From contig NZ_JAQZAK010000004.1 in NCBI RefSeq assembly GCF_028737265.1, forward strand, positions 1 to 64,000: a stretch of 64,000 bases of DNA, given 5' to 3'. A program made the position numbers and the translations under genes. Below are positions 8,972 to 16,654 of this stretch, piece by piece (the first letter of the stretch is position 1; each line of letters opens with the position of its first letter). The stretch is from Actinomycetospora callitridis. GTDB taxonomy: Bacteria > Actinomycetota > Actinomycetes > Mycobacteriales > Pseudonocardiaceae. The notes below the pieces were generated by a model. It worked only from the letters and a program-made list of their open reading frames with translations, ran no database searches and had not been told where the DNA came from.

Positions 8972-9631
8972 TCACGCCGCGAGGTGCTCCGGCCGCACCG
9001 TGCCGGCGAGCTCGGCGAGCATCGCGATGTTGAGCTCGAAGGCGTGGCACGCCTCGTCGGCGACGCGGACGCGCTCGACGTCGTCCCACGGGGCGGCGTC
9101 GAGCAGCGCGCGGTAGCGCGTGCGGAACGGCGGGACCGGGCCGAGCGCGGCGAAGTCGTAGAACCGCGACCCGTCCCCGCTGACCCCGTAGGTGCGCCTG
9201 AGCAGCCCGCGGACCGCCTGCCCGCCGGCGAGGTCGCCGAGGTAGCGCGTGTAGTGGTGGGCGACCCACCCGGCGGGCCAGTGCTCGACCGTCTCGCGGA
9301 TCCGCGCCACGTAGCCGGCCGTCGCGGGGAGCGCGGTGAGGTCGTCGGCCCAGTCGGGTCCCCGGAGGTACGCCAGGTCGGCCGCGATGGCGTCGCGTCG
9401 CCGCAGCGCGTCGACCACGAACCCGCCGGCGACCGGGTGGTCGCGCAAGCGGTCGGCTCCGTCCTCGAGGGAGCCGTAGATGTGCCAGTACTGCACGACC
9501 AGCGTCGCGTAGTCGTCCAGCGGCAGGCGCGCCCCGAACAGGGCGGCCATGTACGTGGAGTGGTGCGCGCGGTCGTGGGCCGCGGCGGTCGCCCGACGCA
9601 GGACCTGGGAGAAGGGCTGGTGCTCGCTCAC
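8972..9631 (-). CDS. Heme oxygenase (biliverdin-producing)
   Basis: A 219-residue all-helical heme oxygenase that opens heme to biliverdin, CO and ferrous iron. The proximal ligand is most likely His19 in ATAAAHDRAHH. The distal helix motif GDLAGGQ is present, as are YTRYLGDL and the FRTRYRALLD region. The length agrees with HmuO/BphO-type bacterial enzymes. The start is ATG at 9631. The likely role is iron release from host or environmental heme, or heme turnover. A candidate iron-responsive operator lies 50-68 bp upstream, which fits iron-dependent repression in actinobacteria. Confidence 0.92.
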   Translation of the reverse strand: MSEHQPFSQVLRRATAAAHDRAHHSTYMAALFGARLPLDDYATLVVQYWHIYGSLEDGADRLRDHPVAGGFVVDALRRRDAIAADLAYLRGPDWADDLTALPATAGYVARIRETVEHWPAGWVAHHYTRYLGDLAGGQAVRGLLRRTYGVSGDGSRFYDFAALGPVPPFRTRYRALLDAAPWDDVERVRVADEACHAFELNIAMLAELAGTVRPEHLAA

Positions 9632-9680
9632 GGTCCGCCTCCGGTGTCGCCGGGTTCCGTGACGACACTAGGGTCCGCGC

Positions 9681-9699
9681 ACGGGTAAGGCTAGCCTCA
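9681..9699. promoter_or_regulatory. Candidate IdeR/DtxR-type iron box
   Basis: A perfect 10-bp palindrome AGGCTAGCCT (9688-9697) lies inside a 19-bp window that matches the DtxR/IdeR consensus at 13 or more positions. It lies between the divergent heme oxygenase (start 9631) and epimerase (start 9734) genes, at a position suited to repress the former. This is inference from pattern only. Confidence 0.5.
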
Positions 9700-9733
9700 C
9701 TCGCGCCCGGGCCCGGTCTGGGAGGCTCCTGCG

Positions 9734-10609
9734 GTGCGGGTCGCGGTGACGGGGGCGAACGGGTTCGTGGGGCGCGCGGTGGTGTCCGCGCTGGTCGGGG
9801 CGGGTCGCGACGTCGTCGCCGTGACCAGGTCCGGGACCGTGGCCGGCGTCGACACCCGGACCGCGGCACTCGACCGACCCGACGAGGTCGCCGCCGCCCT
9901 CGCCGACGTCGACGCCGTCTGTCACCTCGCGGCGGTGGTGCGCGTCCGGGGCTCGCTCGCCGACCCGCTGGGCACCTGGCGTACGAACCTCGGCGGCACC
10001 CTCGCCGTGCTCGGCGCCCTGCGCCCCGGGGCGAGGTTCGTGCACGCCTCCACCGCGGCGATCGGCGACGACCACCGTCCGCCGCCCCACCCCTACGGCG
10101 CCGCCAAGCTCGCCGCCGACCTCGCCGCCCGCGACGCGACGGTCGGCGGAACGGTCGGCGCGATCTCGCTGCGGGTCGCGAACGCCGCCGGGCCGGGTGA
10201 CGCCGACCGGACCCGGCTGGTCCCGGCGATCCTCGCAGCCGCCGACGGGGCGGGCGAGTTCGTCGTGAACGGCGACGGATCGGCCGTGCGCGACCTGGTG
10301 CACGTCGCCGACGTCGCGGACGCCGTCGTCGCCGCGCTCGACGCCGCGGAACCCGGCTCGTACCGCGCCATCCCCATCGGCAGCGGCCAGCCGGTGTCGG
10401 TCAACGCGATCCTCGCCGCGGCCGGGCGGGTCCTCGGCCGACCGGTCCCCGTCCGCCACCGTGAGGCCGCCGCCGAACCCGCGGCCGTCACGGTCGACCC
10501 CACCCGCGCCCGCGAGGTCCTCGGCTGGGCGCCCCGGCGCTCGGGGCTCGACCGGATCGTGCGGGACGCGTGGGAGGCCCCCGGCGGACGACCCCGCGTC
10601 CCGCTCTGA
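9734..10609 (+). CDS. NAD-dependent epimerase/dehydratase (extended SDR)
   Basis: A 291-residue extended short-chain dehydrogenase/reductase. The cofactor motif TGANGFVGRAV is near residue 6, CHLAAVV follows, and the catalytic triad comes from the Ser/Thr in FVHASTAAI with YGAAK (Tyr-x-x-x-Lys). VRDLVHVADVADAV is typical of nucleotide-sugar epimerases. The substrate could be a UDP-sugar or another small ketone, and no sugar pathway genes are adjacent. The start is GTG at 9734, after GGGAGG. Confidence 0.85.
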   Translation: MRVAVTGANGFVGRAVVSALVGAGRDVVAVTRSGTVAGVDTRTAALDRPDEVAAALADVDAVCHLAAVVRVRGSLADPLGTWRTNLGGTLAVLGALRPGARFVHASTAAIGDDHRPPPHPYGAAKLAADLAARDATVGGTVGAISLRVANAAGPGDADRTRLVPAILAAADGAGEFVVNGDGSAVRDLVHVADVADAVVAALDAAEPGSYRAIPIGSGQPVSVNAILAAAGRVLGRPVPVRHREAAAEPAAVTVDPTRAREVLGWAPRRSGLDRIVRDAWEAPGGRPRVPL

Positions 10610-10629
10610 GCCCGAGCTGACGACCGCGA

Positions 10630-11310
10630 TCAGAAGCCGGTGTCGCTCCCGCTGCAGGAGACGACGGCGTACTGACCGGTCGAGGTCTGGCGTGCGATCT
10701 CCTCGCCGTCGACGGTGATCCGGCAGGTGATCTCGCCGGACCCGTTCGACTGCGCCGTGAGCGAGTAGATCCCGAAACCGTCGGACGCCTCGACCGACTC
10801 GGTCCAGGGCAGGCGCTCGCCGTTGGCCTGGGAGACCCCGCCGTTCGTCCCGTAGGAGATCGACGTGGCACGACCCGACCCCGTCACCTCGAAGACCACA
10901 CCCGACGCCGCGGACGCGGAGGTCTCGGCACCGCCGCCGGCGGCCGACGGCGCCGAGGACGGAGCAGCGGACGGTGCCGCGCCCGTCGTCCCGGTCGGGG
11001 CCGGCGAGCCCCCGCTACCGATCGCGGAGATGAGGATGATCAGCAGGACCACGCCGCCGACGATCCACGGCCACTTGCGGGTCTTCTTCGGGGCCGGCGG
11101 AGGCGGCGGCCACTGACCGGTCGGCTGCCCGTAGCCGGCCTGCGGAGCGCCGTACGCCGGGTTCTGGCCGCCGTGCCGGGGACCGCCGGGCGCTTGACCG
11201 TGGCCGGCCGGGGCCTGCGCGTAGCCGGGCGGCGGCGCGTACTGCGCCTGCTCCGGCAGGACCCAGCGGCCCTGCTGCGCGTCCCATTGCGGCGTCGGTG
11301 GCTGCGACAA
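10630..11310 (-). CDS. MmpS-like membrane protein
   Basis: A 226-residue protein. The N-terminal 80 residues are a Pro/Gly/Gln/Ala-rich cytoplasmic region, followed by one transmembrane helix (WPWIVGGVVLLIILIS), an Ala/Ser linker and an extracytoplasmic domain of about 90 residues. The motifs VVFEVTGSGRATSISYGT, LPWTESV and EITCRITVDGEEI match the MmpS transport-accessory domain, which in mycobacteria partners MmpL transporters. No MmpL gene is in the window. The start is a TTG at 11310 with GGGGGGACGAG just upstream; longer readings of the frame run into other genes. Confidence 0.75.
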   Translation of the reverse strand: MSQPPTPQWDAQQGRWVLPEQAQYAPPPGYAQAPAGHGQAPGGPRHGGQNPAYGAPQAGYGQPTGQWPPPPPAPKKTRKWPWIVGGVVLLIILISAIGSGGSPAPTGTTGAAPSAAPSSAPSAAGGGAETSASAASGVVFEVTGSGRATSISYGTNGGVSQANGERLPWTESVEASDGFGIYSLTAQSNGSGEITCRITVDGEEIARQTSTGQYAVVSCSGSDTGF

Positions 11311-11427
11311 CTCGTCCCCCCGGTCTACGAATGAAGCGGGCGATCGTGCCAGGCGTGACAGATCGGTCACCCGGCGCTTCACTCGGACCAACGAGCCGCC
11401 ATCCCCCCACGGTGCGAGGACCGCTAC

Positions 11428-11444
11428 AGTCCTTATGAAGGACT
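11428..11444. promoter_or_regulatory. 17-bp palindrome overlapping a possible promoter
   Basis: AGTCCTTATGAAGGACT has 7-bp arms and a 3-bp centre. It overlaps a TACAGT (11425-11430) that could serve as a -10 element for the monooxygenase gene at 11467, a geometry typical of a repressor operator. The binding protein is unknown. Confidence 0.4.
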
Positions 11445-11466
11445 CGTAAGTATCGAAGGAGAACCG

Positions 11467-11754
11467 ATGGTCATCGTCGCCGGCCACCTCGAGGTCGAGC
11501 CCCGCAACCGCGCGGCCTATCTGGACAAGTGCACGACCGTCGTCACGCAGGCGCGGTCGGCCCCCGGATGCCTCGACTTCGCGCTGAGCGCCGACATCGT
11601 CGACCCGGGCCGGATCAACATCTTCGAGCGCTGGGAGTCGCAGGAGGCCGTCGAGGCCTTCCGCGGCAACGGGCCCAGCGACGAGCAGGGCGCCGCGATG
11701 CTCTCGGCCGAGGTCGCCGAGTACGACGTCGCCGACGTCCGGTCCCTGACCTGA
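11467..11754 (+). CDS. Antibiotic biosynthesis monooxygenase (ABM) family protein
   Basis: A 95-residue single-domain dimeric alpha-beta barrel protein. VIVAGHLEVEPRNRAAYLD, the APGCLDFALSADI strand and INIFERWESQEAVEAF are the usual ABM/YgiN-like landmarks. Such proteins act as cofactor-free quinol monooxygenases or as heme or small-molecule binders. An excellent RBS, GAAGGAG, precedes the ATG at 11467, and a palindrome marks the likely promoter. It may be co-transcribed with the flavin-barrel gene 57 bp downstream. Confidence 0.85.
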   Translation: MVIVAGHLEVEPRNRAAYLDKCTTVVTQARSAPGCLDFALSADIVDPGRINIFERWESQEAVEAFRGNGPSDEQGAAMLSAEVAEYDVADVRSLT

Positions 11755-11811
11755 GATTTCCACCTGCGAGGCCCTGAGGACTGTCGGGGGGCCGCTATAC
11801 CGTCCGGTGCC

Positions 11812-12303
11812 ATGGCTCTCTGGACCGACTTCGCCGCGGCCGCGCCCCGCATCGCCGAGGTCTTCACCCGTCGTCACGCCGCCACCGGCAACCTCTGCAT
11901 GCTCGGGACGCTGCGCCCCGACGGCTTCCCCCGCATCAGCCCGATGGAGCCGCGCTTCCTCGAGGGCGACCTGTGGCTCGTGGGCATGCCCGACACCGCC
12001 AAGTTCGCCGACCTCGCGGCCGATCCGCGCTTCGCCCTCCACACCGCGACGGTCGACACGCAGGTCGGCGACGGCGACGCGAAGATCTGGGGACGGGTCG
12101 AGGACGTGCGCGACGAGGCGCTGCACCAGCGGTTCGCCGTGGCGGTGTACGAGGACATCGGGCTCGACCTGCGCGGCGCGACGTTCGACCAGTTCTTCCG
12201 GGCGGACATCGTCGGGGCGGCGTCCGTGGCCGTCGGGAACGACCAGATGCACGTCACCACGTGGCGCGAGGGCGGGAAGGAGACCGTCATCCAGAAGCAC
12301 TGA
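11812..12303 (+). CDS. Pyridoxamine 5'-phosphate oxidase-like FMN-binding split-barrel protein
   Basis: A 163-residue split-barrel protein. NLCMLGTLRPDGFPRISPMEPRF forms the first strands and LWLVGMPDTAKFADLAADPRFALHT gives the typical flavin-contact region. HVTTWREGG comes near the C-terminus. Members use FMN or F420; since the organism appears to make F420 (see npdG at 1552), an F420-dependent role is possible but not shown. The start is ATG at 11812. Confidence 0.8.
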   Translation: MALWTDFAAAAPRIAEVFTRRHAATGNLCMLGTLRPDGFPRISPMEPRFLEGDLWLVGMPDTAKFADLAADPRFALHTATVDTQVGDGDAKIWGRVEDVRDEALHQRFAVAVYEDIGLDLRGATFDQFFRADIVGAASVAVGNDQMHVTTWREGGKETVIQKH

Positions 12304-12318
12304 GGGCCGGATGAGGCG

Positions 12319-13200
12319 TCAGCTCGGCAGCACGAACTGGTAGCCCTGCTCCTGGAGCCAGGGCAGGAGCTGGCGCACGGCCTCGACCGTCTGGTCGCGC
12401 GGGCCACCGCCGTCATGGAAGAGCACCACCGCACCGGGGTGCACCCCCTGCTGCACGCTGGCGACGATCGCGGCGGTGCCCGGCTGGGTCCAGTCCAGGG
12501 TGTCGACCGACCAGCCCAGCGGCCGCATGCCCGTCTCCGCCGCGACCTGGTCGAGCGCCGGGGTCCACGCACCCTCCGGTGCGCGGAAGTAGTCGATCGT
12601 GGCCGGAGGGTCGACCACTGCGGCGATCGTGTCCTTGCTCGTGCCGAGCTGGCGGCTCATGAGGTCGTGGGCGTTGAACCCGACGGTGGCGTCGTGGGTC
12701 ATCGTGTGATCGCAGAGCCGATGACCCTCGGCGAGGATGCGGCGCGTCAGGTCGGGGTAGGCGATGACCTGGTTGCCGATGGTGCAGAACGTCGCCTTCA
12801 CCCCGTACTGCGCCAGGAGGTCGAGCACCTGCGGCGTGTACTCCGGGGTCGGGCCGTCGTCGAACGTGAGCGCGACCGCGGGCCGGTCGGTGCCGGTGTC
12901 GGTGACGGTCAGGAGCGAGGACGTGATCGCGGGCCGCGCGAAGCCGGGCATGCCGCGTGCCGGGGCGTCCTCCGCCGTGCGCGCACGGATGCCGGCAGGC
13001 GCGCCCGCGGAGACCGCGGGAGCCGCACTCCCGGCGAGCACGGTCTCGCGCCCCGCATCGGCGAGCACGACGACCGTGACCCCGACGACGAGCCCGATCG
13101 TCGTGAGCAGCCCGGCCCATCGATAGATGTAGGGCGGACTGACGATCTGGCGCAGGATGACGCGCTGCCGTTCGGTGAGCATGAGCACCATCCGTCCCAT
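12319..13200 (-). CDS. Membrane-anchored polysaccharide deacetylase (NodB-like)
   Basis: A 293-residue protein. An N-terminal uncleaved anchor (WAGLLTTIGLVVGVTVVVLA) and a linker precede a carbohydrate esterase 4 domain. Motif 1 is TFDDGPT with the catalytic base and metal Asp, motif 2 is HTMTHD with the metal histidines, motif 3 is DYFRAPEGAW and later motifs include VLFHDGGG. The C-terminus is QGYQFVLPS. The likely role is removal of N-acetyl groups from peptidoglycan or another surface polymer outside the membrane. The start is ATG at 13200, with in-frame ATGs at 13191 and 13182 possible. Confidence 0.88.
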   Translation of the reverse strand: MGRMVLMLTERQRVILRQIVSPPYIYRWAGLLTTIGLVVGVTVVVLADAGRETVLAGSAAPAVSAGAPAGIRARTAEDAPARGMPGFARPAITSSLLTVTDTGTDRPAVALTFDDGPTPEYTPQVLDLLAQYGVKATFCTIGNQVIAYPDLTRRILAEGHRLCDHTMTHDATVGFNAHDLMSRQLGTSKDTIAAVVDPPATIDYFRAPEGAWTPALDQVAAETGMRPLGWSVDTLDWTQPGTAAIVASVQQGVHPGAVVLFHDGGGPRDQTVEAVRQLLPWLQEQGYQFVLPS

Positions 13201-13324
13201 CAGTCACAAACACCACACGCGTCACAGCGCTCGTCACCATAGAGGGCCTTCACACGCAGCCGCGAGCGACCCTCTACCTCTGATCGAGTGAATGTGTCGC
13301 CCGAACTGCTCGTAGCCTGGAGCG

Positions 13325-13742
13325 GTGTCGTCCATCGAGTCGGTGAACGTCGGGGTCCTGCGGGCCATGGAGGCCACCACCGGCGTCAGCGGCATCGACA
13401 AGCGGCCCACGTCCGGGGCGGTCCGGATCGCGGCCCCCGCTCCGGGGACGAGCGGGGTGGCGGGCGACCCGATCGGCGACCCCGAGCACCACGGCGGCCT
13501 CGACCGCGCGGTCTACGCCTACGCCCGGGAGGACCTCGACGCCTGGCGCCCGACGCTGGGCGACCTGCGGGCCGGGGCGTTCGGGGAGAACCTCACGCCG
13601 CGCGGGCTCGAGGTCACCGCACGATCGCCTCACGTTCCGGGCGATGACCCTCGAGCCGGACCTCCTCCCCCGCCTGCTCGGCGTCGACCCACTCCCCGAC
13701 GAGGTCCGCGAGCTCGCCCGGCGCCGCACCGGGGAGCCGGTC
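13325..13742 (+). pseudogene. MOSC domain protein with internal deletion and frameshift
   Basis: From a GTG at 13325 the translation matches the start of a YiiM-type MOSC protein: SGIDKRPTSG, GDPIGDPEHHGGLDRAVYAYAREDLD and FGENLTPRGLEVT. At about 13619-13623 the match ends. In another frame the C-terminal signature LTFRAMTLEPDLLPRLL appears, followed by DEVRELARRR. About 75 residues are missing by family comparison, including the conserved cysteine region that binds the molybdenum cofactor. No stop follows in the C-terminal frame for a long way, so the end is also damaged; the end coordinate is the last recognisable residue. It shows the same kind of lesion as the catalase at 6137. Confidence 0.75.
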
Positions 13743-13839
13743 CGCGCCGAGCACCGAGTGCACAGCGCGCCGACAGCGTTCGCACAGGCTCGACGTCCAC
13801 GCTGGAGGCGCGCCCCACCACGACGTGTTCGGAGGACCC

Positions 13840-14703
13840 GTGGACCGCCACCGCTGGCCGACCCACCAGGGCAGACCGCTGCCCCGCCCCGCCGACGACC
13901 TCGAGGACCAGGGCCTCGGCTTCGACCTCGGCACGCTCGGACGACGACGCATGCTGCGCGTCCTCGGCCTCGGGGCGGTCGCCGTCGGCGTGGCCGCCTG
14001 CGGTGGCACCACGTCCGCCGCGGCGCCGACCACCGCCCCCGGCGAGATCCCCGACGAGACGGCGGGCCCCTTCCCCGGCGACGGGTCGAACGGCGCGAAC
14101 GTGCTCACGCAGAGCGGCATCGTCCGCAGCGACATCCGCGCGAGCTTCGGCGGGCCCACCGGCGTGGCCGAGGGCGTCCCCATGACCCTGGAGCTCACCG
14201 TCGCCGACCTCGCGCGCGGCGGGGTGCCGTTCGCCGGCGCCGCGGTCTACGTCTGGCACTGCGACCGCGCCGGGGAGTACTCCCTCTACTCGGAGAACAT
14301 CGCCGGCGAGAACTACCTGCGCGGGGTCCAGATCGCCGACGCGTCGGGGCTCGTGCGGTTCACCAGCATCGTCCCGGCCTGCTACGCGGGGCGCTGGCCG
14401 CACGTCCATCTCGAGGTCTACCCCGACGCGGCGGGCATCGTCGACGCGGACAACGCGGTCGCGACCTCGCAGGTCGCCCTGCCCGAGGACACCTGCCGCC
14501 AGGTGTACGGGCAGCCGGGCTACGAGCAGTCGGTCACCAACCTCTCCGACGTCACCCTGGCCGGCGACAACGTCTTCGGCGACGACTCCGGCGCGAGCCA
14601 GCTCGCCGCCGTCACCGGTGACCTGACCCGCGGCTACACCGTCGCCCTGCCCGTCCGCGTCGACACCCGGACGACACCGGTGGCGGGTGGACCGCCCCGC
14701 TGA
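13840..14703 (+). CDS. Secreted intradiol ring-cleavage dioxygenase-like lipoprotein
   Basis: A 287-residue protein. A twin-arginine-type signal (GRRRMLRVLGLGAVAVG) ends in a lipobox-like VAAC, so export and lipid anchoring are likely. The mature part carries the intradiol dioxygenase fold: AAVYVWHCDRAGEYSLYS, DASGLVRFTSIVPACYAGRWPHVHLEVY. These supply the Tyr and HxH-type iron ligands of protocatechuate 3,4-dioxygenase relatives. Exported members of this family are common in actinobacteria and their substrates are unclear. I chose the GTG at 13840. The upstream 15 bases are also open. Confidence 0.82.
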   Translation: MDRHRWPTHQGRPLPRPADDLEDQGLGFDLGTLGRRRMLRVLGLGAVAVGVAACGGTTSAAAPTTAPGEIPDETAGPFPGDGSNGANVLTQSGIVRSDIRASFGGPTGVAEGVPMTLELTVADLARGGVPFAGAAVYVWHCDRAGEYSLYSENIAGENYLRGVQIADASGLVRFTSIVPACYAGRWPHVHLEVYPDAAGIVDADNAVATSQVALPEDTCRQVYGQPGYEQSVTNLSDVTLAGDNVFGDDSGASQLAAVTGDLTRGYTVALPVRVDTRTTPVAGGPPR

Positions 14704-14726
14704 GGAGGACGACGCGTAGGACATCG

Positions 14727-14756
14727 TTGACATGTCGGTAATCTCCTACATATCGT
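14727..14756 (+). promoter_or_regulatory. Promoter of a leaderless ArsR gene
   Basis: A TTGACA (14727-14732), an 18-bp spacer and TATCGT (14751-14756) form a good -35/-10 pair. The predicted transcript start falls at or next to the GTG at 14763, and there is no ribosome-binding site, so the mRNA is probably leaderless. Confidence 0.6.
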
Positions 14757-14762
14757 GACCCC

Positions 14763-15077
14763 GTGTCCACGGACGTCTTCCTCGCTCTGGCCAACCCGGC
14801 CCGGCGCCGGCTGCTCGAGCTGCTGGCCGACGGTCCGCGCACCGCGGGTGATCTCGCCGCCGAGTTCGACATGAGCCGGCCGTCGGTGGCGGAGCACCTC
14901 GCGGTCCTGCGTCAGGCGTCCCTGGTCACCGACGAACCGCGCGGGCGGCAGCGCTTCTACTCGCTGAACCCGGATCCGCTCGAGCAGGTCGGGGCCTGGC
15001 TGCACCCGTTCGAACGCTTCTGGCGCCACCGCCTGCGCGACATGGCCGATCTCCTGGAGAGCGAGGACGAGCAATGA
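14763..15077 (+). CDS. ArsR-family transcriptional regulator
   Basis: A 104-residue winged-helix protein: ALANPARRRLLELLADGPRTAGDLAAEFDMSRPSVAEHLAVLRQASLV is the ArsR recognition region and RGRQRFYSLNPDPL the wing. No metal-binding cysteines are present. Members lacking metal sites usually pair with SRPBCC or DHFR-like genes, as here. The last four bases overlap the next gene (ATGA), so the two are translationally coupled. Confidence 0.92.
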   Translation: MSTDVFLALANPARRRLLELLADGPRTAGDLAAEFDMSRPSVAEHLAVLRQASLVTDEPRGRQRFYSLNPDPLEQVGAWLHPFERFWRHRLRDMADLLESEDEQ

Positions 15078-15499
15078 GCTACCGACGGACGGGCTCGATC
15101 GAGGTCGACCAGTTCATCCGGGCGACGCCGGCACGGGTGTGGGCGGCGCTCACCGACCCCGAGACGCACGCCCGGTGGTGGGCGCCGGGCGACGTCGCCG
15201 CAGTCGTCGGCCACGAGTTCCACCTGGAGATGCCGGGCTTCGGCTCCGTGCCGTGCTGGGTGGTCGCGTCCGAGCCCCACGAGCGCTTCGTCTACACCTT
15301 CAACGAGGTCTGGACCCTGACCTGGCGCCTCGTCCCCGAGGGCGACGGCACCCGGCTCCTGCTGGAGCACTCGGGCTTCGACCTCGATGACCACCGCCAG
15401 CGCGACGCCTGCGAGCGCATGGGGCCGGGCTGGCGCGACACCGTCCTCCCCCGCCTCGCGGAGCTCGCGGAGGACCTCGCCGCTCACGGCCGCGTGTAG
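15074..15499 (+). CDS. SRPBCC (AHSA1/START-like) domain protein
   Basis: A 141-residue helix-grip protein: RATPARVWAALTDPETHARWWAPG at the start and GTRLLLEHSGF near the middle are hallmarks of the AHSA1-like branch. Such proteins bind hydrophobic ligands, and when encoded with an ArsR regulator they probably act in the same response, though the ligand is unknown. It begins inside the ArsR stop (ATGA overlap). The 3' end overlaps the convergent DHFR-like gene by 16 bp. Confidence 0.88.
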   Translation: MSYRRTGSIEVDQFIRATPARVWAALTDPETHARWWAPGDVAAVVGHEFHLEMPGFGSVPCWVVASEPHERFVYTFNEVWTLTWRLVPEGDGTRLLLEHSGFDLDDHRQRDACERMGPGWRDTVLPRLAELAEDLAAHGRV

Positions 15500-16062
15500 G
15501 TCAGGAGCACCACCCCGGTCGACGTGGTCGTCGACGCGGTCAGCCTGAGGTGGGTGAGCGGGCTCCGGTCGCCGAACATCCGCTTGCCGGCGCCGAGGAT
15601 CACCGGGACGAGCAGCAGGCGGTACTCGTCGACGAGGTCGTGCTCGGCGAGCGCGCCGAGCAGGCCGCCGGACCCGAAGACCACCAGGTCGCCGTCGACC
15701 TCGCCCTTGAGACGGGCCACGTCGTCCGGTCCGCCGAGGCGACGGGAGTTGCCCCACGCCAACGGCACGTCCGGGGATCGCGTGACCACGTACTTCGGCA
15801 TCCGGTTCATCGCGGCGACGGCCGGGTCCGACTGGTCGGCCCCGGACCACGCGGTCGTGAAGATCTCGTACGACCGTCGACCGAGCAGCATGCCCGCGGC
15901 CGCGGTGGTCGCCCCGCTCATGAACGACGCCATCGTGTCGTCGCCGTAGGGCGGGACCCAGCCGCCCGCGGCGAACCCGCCGTCGGGATCCTCGTCGGCC
16001 GACAACGGCGACTGGATCACGCCGTCCAGGCTCACGAAGTTGATCACCAGCACCCGAGCCAC
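15484..16062 (-). CDS. Dihydrofolate reductase family protein (RibD C-terminal-like)
   Basis: A 192-residue DHFR/RibD-fold reductase. The N-terminal VLVINFVSLDGVIQSP is the standard family opening, AGMLLGRRSYEIF and PKYVVTRSPD follow, and DLVVFGSGGLLGAL is the cofactor-binding stretch. The family uses NADPH, but most stand-alone members have no assigned substrate. I chose the GTG at 16062, which places the family opening right at the start; upstream in-frame sequence is filler. Confidence 0.88.
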   Translation of the reverse strand: MARVLVINFVSLDGVIQSPLSADEDPDGGFAAGGWVPPYGDDTMASFMSGATTAAAGMLLGRRSYEIFTTAWSGADQSDPAVAAMNRMPKYVVTRSPDVPLAWGNSRRLGGPDDVARLKGEVDGDLVVFGSGGLLGALAEHDLVDEYRLLLVPVILGAGKRMFGDRSPLTHLRLTASTTTSTGVVLLTYTRP

Positions 16063-16164
16063 GGCGCCGAGGCTAGCGGCCGATCGTGTGGGCCACCGTG
16101 TCGAGACGGCACGATCGGCTCCGTCTCCCGGTCGAGACCGCGCACACCGAGGAAGGGACGACCG

Positions 16165-16653
16165 ATGGACGCACAGGAGATCGCCAGCGAGCTCGCGCAG
16201 CCCGGTGCGCAGGAACTGCTCGCCACGACCGCGGCCCACCTCGCCTACACGGTGGCGGACGGCACGCCCCGGGTGATCCCGGTCGGTTTCCTCTGGACCG
16301 GCGACCAGGTGGTGATCGCCTCGGCCACCTCCTCGCCGAAGGTCGCGACGCTGTCGGCCCGCCCGGACGTCGCCGTGAGCATCGACGGCGACGCGGCGTC
16401 GGGAGCACGGGCGCTCTCGATCCGCGGCCGGGCGAGCGTCGAGATCGTCGACGGCCTGGTCGAGGAGTACGTCATGGCCGCCCGGCGCAGCATGGACGAC
16501 GAGACGGCGGAGCGGTTCGTCGAGCAGTGCCGGAAGACCTACACGCAGGGGATGGCACGGATCGCGATCACGCCGAGCTGGGCGCGCTTCTACGACTTCG
16601 GCGCGGGCCGGCTGCCGCGGTTCCTGCAGGAGCTGGTCGAGGCGGCGGGCTGA
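16165..16653 (+). CDS. Pyridoxamine 5'-phosphate oxidase-like flavin-barrel protein
   Basis: A 162-residue split-barrel protein with HLAYTVADGTPRVIPVGFLWTGDQVVIAS and PKVATLSARPDVAVSID, which match the PPOX-type fold. The C-terminal ITPSWARFYDFGAGRLPRF is common in actinobacterial members that may use F420 or FMN. The RBS GGAAGGG precedes the ATG at 16165. Its stop is next to the end of a second DHFR-like gene on the other strand. The surrounding genes (two DHFR-like, one ArsR, one AraC) suggest a small redox or detoxification neighbourhood. Confidence 0.82.
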   Translation: MDAQEIASELAQPGAQELLATTAAHLAYTVADGTPRVIPVGFLWTGDQVVIASATSSPKVATLSARPDVAVSIDGDAASGARALSIRGRASVEIVDGLVEEYVMAARRSMDDETAERFVEQCRKTYTQGMARIAITPSWARFYDFGAGRLPRFLQELVEAAG

Positions 16654-16654
16654 C

